The notes under the pieces: generated by a model | The model's database searches: none | What the model saw: only the letters and a program-made list of their open reading frames with translations | What the model was told of the DNA's origin: nothing | Source: Treponema sp. | GTDB lineage: Bacteria; Spirochaetota; Spirochaetia; Treponematales; Treponemataceae | NCBI GenBank assembly: GCA_016294035.1 | Contig: JAEDCT010000047.1 | Span: forward strand, 1 to 6,353 | Length of the DNA stretch: 6,353 bases | Direction of reading: 5' to 3' | Part shown: piece after piece, positions 1 to 3,527 of the stretch | Position numbering within the stretch: position 1 is the first letter of the stretch | Layout of the letters: the number at the start of each line of letters is the position of its first letter | Position numbers and translations under genes: made by a program

Positions 1-15
1 GGATTTTGCAATCCC

Positions 16-39
16 TTTGGGTAGTGTACACTACCCAAA
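16..39. repeat. 24-bp perfect palindrome, possible plus-strand terminator
   Basis: The half-site TTTGGGTAGTGT is followed immediately by its exact reverse complement, giving a 24-bp perfect palindrome centred at 27/28. As plus-strand RNA it would form a 10-bp stem with a 4-nt loop followed by ATTTTT, which fits an intrinsic terminator for a gene entering from the left edge. As DNA it could equally be an operator for a dimeric repressor. A second, AT-only inverted repeat (CAAATTTTT against AAAAATTTG) lies just to the right, at about 36-58. No gene in the window is clearly served by either one. Confidence 0.55.
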
Positions 40-60
40 TTTTTAAAGAAAAAATTTGTT

Positions 61-170
61 GGCTCCCACCTGGTCGGCGCAGACTCCGCTTCGAGCCCTG
101 CTTCTTTCTGACTGGTGTTTGTCTTGAAACAAAAAAAAACTGCTAGCATCACTAGCAAGGTATCTGCTTT
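61..170 (-). repeat. degenerate, outermost module of the tRNA-tail array
   Basis: This is a shortened, diverged relative of the three full modules to its right. It keeps the motif CGAGCCCTG (CGAGTCCTG in the others), the following gACTGgtgtttg segment that aligns with gACTGatatggc, and a terminator in the same relative place. The TTCCT-loop hairpins are missing. Its left edge, GGCTCCCACCTGG, read on the minus strand resembles the 3' acceptor end and T stem of a tRNA other than the initiator, so this module may derive from a different tRNA tail. That last point is inference from a short match. Confidence 0.5.
131..157 (-). terminator. intrinsic terminator of the degenerate module
   Basis: On the minus strand a perfect 6-bp stem TGCTAG/CTAGCA with loop TGATG is followed by G and nine T residues. 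This is the most canonical terminator in the array. Its sequence is unrelated to the terminators of the other modules although it occupies the same position, to the left of a tRNA-tail copy. Confidence 0.75.
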
Positions 171-371
171 ACCTGGGGCAGGACTCGCCCTTCGCTCGCA
201 GACTTCCTGTCTGCTCTCTGCGGGCCGGTCTCAGTCTCTTCCGCGCACTTCCTGTGCGCTCTTCCTCGCACCTGCTCGGCGTTCCTTCGACTTCGAGTCC
301 TGATACTATATGACTGATATGGCATTTAAAATAAGAAAAGCTCCAGCGTTTAACTGAAGCTTTTATATTTT
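171..371 (-). repeat. tRNA-tail array module A (201 bp, diverged)
   Basis: This module is collinear with modules B and C but diverged. It begins with a near copy of the tRNA tail (16 of the 17 bases shared by the other copies; ACCTGGGG instead of AGCTGGGG). The palindromic insert runs from CAGGACTCG (179-187) to CGAGTCCTG (294-302). Two hairpins with loop TTCCT lie at 198-214 (stem GCAGAC/GTCTGC) and 243-259 (stem GCGCAC/GTGCGC). The second stem differs from the B/C version (GGCGAC/GTCGCC) at three positions, all of them compensated on the other arm. The segment after the insert (atactatatgactgatatgg) is identical to B and C, and then a different terminator follows. Confidence 0.85.
327..364 (-). 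terminator. intrinsic terminator of module A
   Basis: On the minus strand the arm AAAAGCTTCAG pairs with CTGGAGCTTTT across a 7-nt loop and is followed by CTTATTTT. One of the eleven pairs (357 with 343) is G.U in minus-strand RNA but would be A.C in plus-strand RNA, so the structure is intact only when read leftward. The stem sequence differs from the terminators of modules B and C. Confidence 0.7.
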
Positions 372-570
372 AGCTGGGGCAGGACTCGCCCTACAGTCGC
401 AGACTTCCTGTCTGCTCCTTCCGGGCCGGCTGCATTCGCTGACGGCGACTTCCTGTCGCCTTTTCGCCTTTGGCGCGCTCATTTCGCTTCGAGTCCTGAT
501 ACTATATGACTGATATGGCATTTAAAATACGAAAGCCTTACCAGACGAACTGATAAGGCTTCTTTATTTT
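372..570 (-). repeat. tRNA-tail array module B (199 bp, identical to module C)
   Basis: By eye this is an identical copy of 571-769, which points to a recent duplication or active homogenisation. It contains the 17-base tRNA tail copy at its left edge, the insert bounded by CAGGACTCG (380-388) and CGAGTCCTG (490-498), TTCCT-loop hairpins at 399-415 and 444-460, a small CGCC-TTT-GGCG hairpin, a TATAGT box on the minus strand (501-506) and a terminator. No credible coding sequence is present. Confidence 0.9.
523..561 (-). terminator. intrinsic terminator of module B
   Basis: Identical to the terminator that directly follows the initiator tRNA (722-760), displaced by exactly one 199-bp period. 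It has a 12-bp stem, a TTCGT loop and a TCGTATTTT tract on the minus strand. Confidence 0.75.
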
Positions 571-769
571 AGCTGGGGCAGGACTCGCCCTACAGTCGCA
601 GACTTCCTGTCTGCTCCTTCCGGGCCGGCTGCATTCGCTGACGGCGACTTCCTGTCGCCTTTTCGCCTTTGGCGCGCTCATTTCGCTTCGAGTCCTGATA
701 CTATATGACTGATATGGCATTTAAAATACGAAAGCCTTACCAGACGAACTGATAAGGCTTCTTTATTTT
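571..769 (-). repeat. tRNA-tail array module C (199 bp), adjoining the tRNA gene
   Basis: This module abuts the tRNA 3' end. At its left edge it carries agctggggcaggactcg, identical to the 3' end of the intact tRNA, so the unit is bounded by direct repeats of the tRNA tail. The insert spans CAGGACTCG (579-587) to CGAGTCCTG (689-697) and is visibly richer in G and C than the neighbouring genes. Hairpins with loop TTCCT sit at 598-614 and 643-659, and CGCC-TTT-GGCG at 664-674. On the minus strand a TATAGT box (700-705) lies two bases before the insert. The layout could come from tandem duplication of the tRNA tail plus terminator, or from a palindromic element inserting at a tRNA T arm. Confidence 0.9.
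722..760 (-). terminator. intrinsic terminator of the initiator tRNA gene
   Basis: It begins 8 nt after the tRNA 3' end. On the minus strand AAGCCTTATCAG pairs with CTGGTAAGGCTT (12 bp) around a TTCGT loop, followed by TCGTATTTTA. The pair between 752 and 740 is U.G in minus-strand RNA but A.C in plus-strand RNA, supporting leftward use. The T tract is interrupted. Confidence 0.8.
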
Positions 770-841
770 AGCTGGGGCAGGACTCGAACCTGCGGCCTCC
801 GGGTTATGAGCCCGACGAGCTGCCAACTGCTCTACCCAGCG
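769..841 (-). tRNA. initiator tRNA-Met (anticodon CAU)
   Basis: The minus strand folds into a complete 73-nt cloverleaf: acceptor 5' arm CGCTGGG, D stem GAGC/GCTC with loop AGTTGGCA, anticodon arm TCGGG-CTCATAA-CCCGG, a 5-nt variable loop, and T arm GCAGG-TTCGAGT-CCTGC. Three features mark it as the initiator rather than the elongator Met tRNA: an unpaired C1 x U72, three consecutive G:C pairs under the anticodon loop, and an A11:U24 pair in the D stem. The 3' CCA is not encoded (the gene continues TAAAAT), so it must be added by the CCA-adding enzyme. It delivers formyl-methionine to the ribosomal P site. The gene has its own promoter and terminator, and its last 17 bases recur in the array to its left. 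Confidence 0.97.
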
Positions 842-859
842 TCGTAATTAAGTAGAAAT

Positions 860-889
860 AATATACCTAAAAAACGGTGGGTATGTCAA
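860..889 (-). promoter_or_regulatory. sigma-70-type promoter of the initiator tRNA
   Basis: On the minus strand a perfect TTGACA (884-889) is followed after 18 nt by TATATT (860-865, five of six consensus bases). The predicted transcription start lies roughly 10-12 nt before the mature tRNA 5' end, a short leader as expected for a tRNA. No terminator is visible between this promoter and the acyltransferase stop codon at 902-904, so some read-through from that gene into the tRNA is possible. Confidence 0.75.
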
Positions 890-901
890 TACTTTGGTTT
901 A

Positions 902-1804
902 TTACACTCTTGTTTTTTCTGTTTCCTCGTGCTGCTTTTCCAAAACTTCCATTACATGATCAATCATAGCCTGCTTCTGGTCTTCACAATCAGCTGGAAG
1001 GCTGTCCAGGAATTCCTTTCTGTACTTCTTGCATTCAATTACCTTGCTTGCAGTGAAAACAACTTTATCTCTCACGCACAAATCACTGAGCATGTCTTCT
1101 TCATGTCCAGGCTGCATCTGCAAAACTGATCCATTAATGCTTACAAAAAGTGCAATATCAAAAAGACGAAGATAACTGTCAATTTCCTTGAGACCACGTT
1201 TTGTTTCCGGATGGCCTGGTCTGTATCTTGTTCCTGATGGGAATACCAGAATCACCTGTCCACGCTTCTTGCAGTCATCCATTGCACGCATTGCTGCCAT
1301 GTTTATTTTTCTTGCCTTCTGTTCTTCTTCTTTTTTCTCTTCTTCTGACTGAGCCTTTTCTGAAGCCTTATCCAAACTTCTTGTAGGATAAATAACTACA
1401 CGCGAAAAACTTTCTGCAAATGCACGAACTGCTGGATTTGCCTCATTCAACTTCATTCCGGCAACTGCTACAATCTTATCTGCAAATTCTGTGAGCTTTC
1501 CATCAGAATTATGTTCAAGCATGTAAATGAATTCTGGAAGATCAGTATTTGAATAATGTTCCAAAAGAAGAAGCCCTGATTTTCCTGACTTAACCTGATT
1601 GAAAAAATCCACAAAATTATCCATATTCTTGAAATAACTTGATGGATCAAGATTATCAGAAACCAGCTTGTCGATGAATTCCTTGTTCTTCAAGTTTGCT
1701 GGCTGATAAACGTTTGTGCTGTCAATTTTTGCTGCTGCCACAGAATTGGCCAACATTGCCTTGAAATACTCTCCATAAGCTTCACGAATGCTTTTGTTTT
1801 CCAT
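902..1804 (-). CDS. glycerolipid acyltransferase, plastid/chlamydial-type GPAT-like
   Basis: A 300-residue soluble protein of the PlsC/GPAT acyltransferase superfamily, which transfers a fatty acyl group to glycerol-3-phosphate or lysophosphatidate at the inner face of the membrane. The catalytic HX4D motif is HYSNTD (H83, D88). The phosphate-binding block is FPSGTRYRP (188-196) instead of the usual FPEGTR. PSG-x-R-x-R-P matches the plastid soluble GPAT pattern, where two arginines contact glycerol-3-phosphate (here R193 and R195). The order of segments (about 80 residues before HX4D, then VAG-x-KL, then a TR segment before PSG) also follows that family, so glycerol-3-phosphate is the favoured acceptor; lysophosphatidate cannot be excluded. 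A charged Glu/Lys-rich stretch (about 148-166) and an acidic C-terminus stand out. An in-frame stop nine codons before the ATG supports this start; the ribosome site is weak (GGGG 13 nt upstream). It is divergent from the permease gene. Confidence 0.85.
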   Translation of the reverse strand: MENKSIREAYGEYFKAMLANSVAAAKIDSTNVYQPANLKNKEFIDKLVSDNLDPSSYFKNMDNFVDFFNQVKSGKSGLLLLEHYSNTDLPEFIYMLEHNSDGKLTEFADKIVAVAGMKLNEANPAVRAFAESFSRVVIYPTRSLDKASEKAQSEEEKKEEEQKARKINMAAMRAMDDCKKRGQVILVFPSGTRYRPGHPETKRGLKEIDSYLRLFDIALFVSINGSVLQMQPGHEEDMLSDLCVRDKVVFTASKVIECKKYRKEFLDSLPADCEDQKQAMIDHVMEVLEKQHEETEKTRV

Positions 1805-1872
1805 ATAAATCTTTGTACCCCAAAATTATCATTATCCCAAAATCAATTTCTCGAATTCCAGGACACAAACCA

Positions 1873-1902
1873 ATTTTAAGTCACACATTAGACTGATGTC
1901 AA
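1873..1902 (-). promoter_or_regulatory. promoter of the acyltransferase gene
   Basis: On the minus strand TTGACA (1897-1902) and TAAAAT (1873-1878, five of six consensus bases) are separated by 18 nt, the same spacing as the tRNA promoter. The leader to the ATG at 1804 would be about 60 nt. Confidence 0.65.
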
Positions 1903-1943
1903 TTACTAAATCATCCCGTCATCAATTAATAACCAATGCATAG

Positions 1944-1975
1944 TTGCTCACAAAAAAATCTATTTATGCTAGTAT
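1944..1975 (+). promoter_or_regulatory. candidate promoter of the permease, extended -10 at the start codon
   Basis: An extended -10-like sequence TGCTAGTAT (1967-1975) ends six bases before the ATG at 1982. The nearest -35-like hexamer, TTGCTC (1944-1949), is 20 nt away, longer than ideal. Using TATGCT (1965-1970) as the -10 instead gives a 15-nt spacer. With the extended -10, transcription would begin at about 1982, on the start codon itself. No purine-rich ribosome site precedes that ATG. Confidence 0.4.
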
Positions 1976-1981
1976 TTCAAT

Positions 1982-3151
1982 ATGAAAAACTTTGCAGCAA
2001 AAACACTTGCATTCTTCAAAAAGGAACTCATGCTTTCCGTGGCCCTCATAGCCGCAATCGCATCATTATTCATAACTCCGCCATCAAAAGCTCTCCTCTC
2101 ATCAATTGACTGGAAAACTCTCGCAACACTTTTCATGCTCCTAAGCACACTTGAAGGCTTCAAAAAAGAAAACATATTTTCACCACTTCTGCGAAAGACA
2201 AGCAGACTTGGTTCAATGATTGCGCTCACATTCTTTTTTGTCTTCAGCGTATTCTTCACATCCATGTTCGTAACCAACGATGTTTCTCTGATCATATTCG
2301 TTCCATTGACAATAATTTTATTCAGGGCCGGAAACAAGGAAAAATTCATACTGCCTGTTCTGACACTGGAAAACATCGCTGCTATCCGCGGAAGCCTTTT
2401 GACTCCATTTGGAAGCCCGCAGAATTTGTTTCTCTTCAGTCAAAGCGGAATCAGTGCACCAGAATTCATGATGATGATGTCTCCACTGTGGATTGCAAGC
2501 GCAGTCCTTCTTAGCGGATTCATCATCATTTTATACTGCAGAAACTTAAGGGAAAAAATCGAAATAACCGGAACAGACTTTTGTCCTGAATGGGATTCCT
2601 CAAGAAAAGCCAAGCGAACACTCTACTTCATCCTGTTCATTCTCATAATTGCAACAATCGTAAGCCGTACTGTTTACTGGCCATACGTAACTCTTCTCGT
2701 TTTTGTGACACTGCTTGTTTTTGACCGCCAGATTCTTCTCCAGACTGACTACGTTCTTTTGCTCACTTTTCTTTGTTTCTTTGTTTTCAGTTCATCAATT
2801 TGTCACAATCACAACATTGCAAAATTTCTTTCAGATCATGTCTCAGATCACGAATACATCTGGTCCATCTTGCTCAGTCAGCTGATTTCCAATGTTCCTG
2901 CTTCCATTGTTCTCTGGCCTTTCACAAAAAATCTTGTGGGTCTTCTCTACGGACTTGATTCTGCAGGCCTTTGTTCAATCATTGGTTCTCTTGCCAGCGT
3001 CATCAACTTGAGAATCTACTCCCGCGAATATCCTGGAAAAAGCATGAAATTCATGTTCGTGTTCACCATAATCAGCCTTGCTTTCTTTGCTCTCGTCGTG
3101 GCTCCTCAATATTTTGCCATTCCAGTCGTAAGCAATTGGCTCGGTCTCTAG
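1982..3151 (+). CDS. SLC13/ArsB-like anion permease (citrate transporter-like domain)
   Basis: A 389-residue polytopic inner-membrane protein of the ion transporter superfamily that includes SLC13, ArsB and NhaD, whose members move anions such as dicarboxylates, citrate or arsenite, or exchange Na+/H+. Around ten hydrophobic segments are visible. The pseudo-symmetric signature regions are present: TND (98-100) with VSLIIFVPLTI after it, GSLLTPFGSPQN (137-148) as the first re-entrant loop, and SNVPA (303-307) with GLDSAGLCSIIGSLAS as the second. The length is on the short side for SLC13. The substrate cannot be told from sequence. An in-frame TAG at 1970-1972 excludes longer starts. An alternative start at Met18 (2033) is preceded by AAGGA at good spacing, but the KKE segment before it resembles family N-termini, so 1982 is kept. 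A run of T follows the stop codon directly, without a clear hairpin before it. Confidence 0.85.
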   Translation: MKNFAAKTLAFFKKELMLSVALIAAIASLFITPPSKALLSSIDWKTLATLFMLLSTLEGFKKENIFSPLLRKTSRLGSMIALTFFFVFSVFFTSMFVTNDVSLIIFVPLTIILFRAGNKEKFILPVLTLENIAAIRGSLLTPFGSPQNLFLFSQSGISAPEFMMMMSPLWIASAVLLSGFIIILYCRNLREKIEITGTDFCPEWDSSRKAKRTLYFILFILIIATIVSRTVYWPYVTLLVFVTLLVFDRQILLQTDYVLLLTFLCFFVFSSSICHNHNIAKFLSDHVSDHEYIWSILLSQLISNVPASIVLWPFTKNLVGLLYGLDSAGLCSIIGSLASVINLRIYSREYPGKSMKFMFVFTIISLAFFALVVAPQYFAIPVVSNWLGL

Positions 3152-3167
3152 GATTTTTTTTTCGGGA

Positions 3168-3275
3168 GTTCCCTTCCTTCCATCGCAAGGCTCAGTCAGT
3201 CAGGTCGGGCTTTGCGTGGCTTGGTACCCGCGGTCCTTCGGACTTGCTGCGCTACCACTCCAATCCCTAACTCAA
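3168..3275. repeat. GC-rich hairpin-bearing intergenic segment
   Basis: Between the convergent permease and fusion genes lies a segment visibly richer in G and C than both. It contains GGGAGTTCCC at its left edge, a hairpin GTCC-TTC-GGAC (about 3232-3242), the palindromic hexamers GGTACC and CCGCGG side by side, and ACTCC near its right edge that can pair with GGAGT at the left. The decamer CAGTCAGTCA (3193-3202) recurs in the adjoining palindromic element. The style resembles the inserts of the tRNA-tail array, but I see no long shared sequence. Frames open across it show no protein-like composition. Confidence 0.45.
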
Positions 3276-3300
3276 AAAAACACCCGGTATTATCCTTAAT

Positions 3301-3512
3301 CGAGAATATCCCTTCATGGACAGACAATTACTTAACTATAAAAATACTTCCAGTCAGTCATCGAATGACAAAACCGCTAGCTAGCGTCGCTACACGCGCA
3401 AGCCGGCATGGAAACTATCATTCCGTCTTGCGAGTGTTTTTGCCATCCGATGCCTTCCTTCCCGTATTTTTATATAATTCTTTCCACTGTCCGTGAGGGG
3501 GATATTCCCGTT
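3301..3512. mobile_element. 210-bp imperfect palindrome flanked by CTTAAT repeats, MITE-like
   Basis: Matching blocks are placed symmetrically around 3405.5. CGAGAATATCCC (3301-3312) pairs with 3499-3510 at 11 of 12 positions, TATAAAAATAC (3337-3347) with 3464-3474 at 11 of 11, and CATCGAATGACAAAA (3359-3373) with 3438-3452 at 13 of 15. The short block GGACAG (3318-3323) pairs with 3487-3492, one base off centre. The middle carries a perfect CGCTAGCTAGCG and a GCCGGC. A direct repeat CTTAAT lies immediately left (3295-3300) and right (3513-3518), as a 6-bp target-site duplication would. It has no coding capacity, so it would need a transposase supplied elsewhere. Alternatively it is a long hairpin ending transcription of both convergent genes; the two roles are compatible. 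Confidence 0.6.
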
Positions 3513-3527
3513 CTTAATTATTTATAT

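Noticed and set aside
115..303. 62-codon plus-strand open frame across module A
   Set aside because: It is built from the hairpin repeats and the tRNA-tail copy, with no ribosome site and a protein rich in Ser, Arg and Leu that reflects the repeat sequence rather than a fold.
571..587. Additional tRNA genes at the repeated tails
   Set aside because: Only the last 17 nt of the tRNA are present in each module; no D arm, anticodon arm or acceptor 5' strand precedes them.
538..720. 60-codon minus-strand open frame across module C
   Set aside because: It is translated repeat sequence ending in the terminator. The equivalent frames in modules A and B are not kept open in a consistent way, so there is no sign of selection on protein.
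171..769. CRISPR array
   Set aside because: The unit is about 200 bp and modules B and C are identical along their whole length; there is no short repeat alternating with unique spacers.
571..841. Phage or plasmid attachment site at the initiator tRNA
   Set aside because: Direct repeats of the tRNA tail are present, but no integrase, no larger inserted segment and no distant partner site lie in the window, so an att claim goes beyond the data.
1969..2376. 135-codon minus-strand open frame antisense to the permease
   Set aside because: It lies opposite the well-supported permease gene and shows no recognisable motif or ribosome site.
2971..3496. Overlapping plus-strand frames running from the permease end through the intergenic repeats
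   Set aside because: They are shadows of the permease and of the palindromic segments, with repeat-derived composition and no initiation signal.
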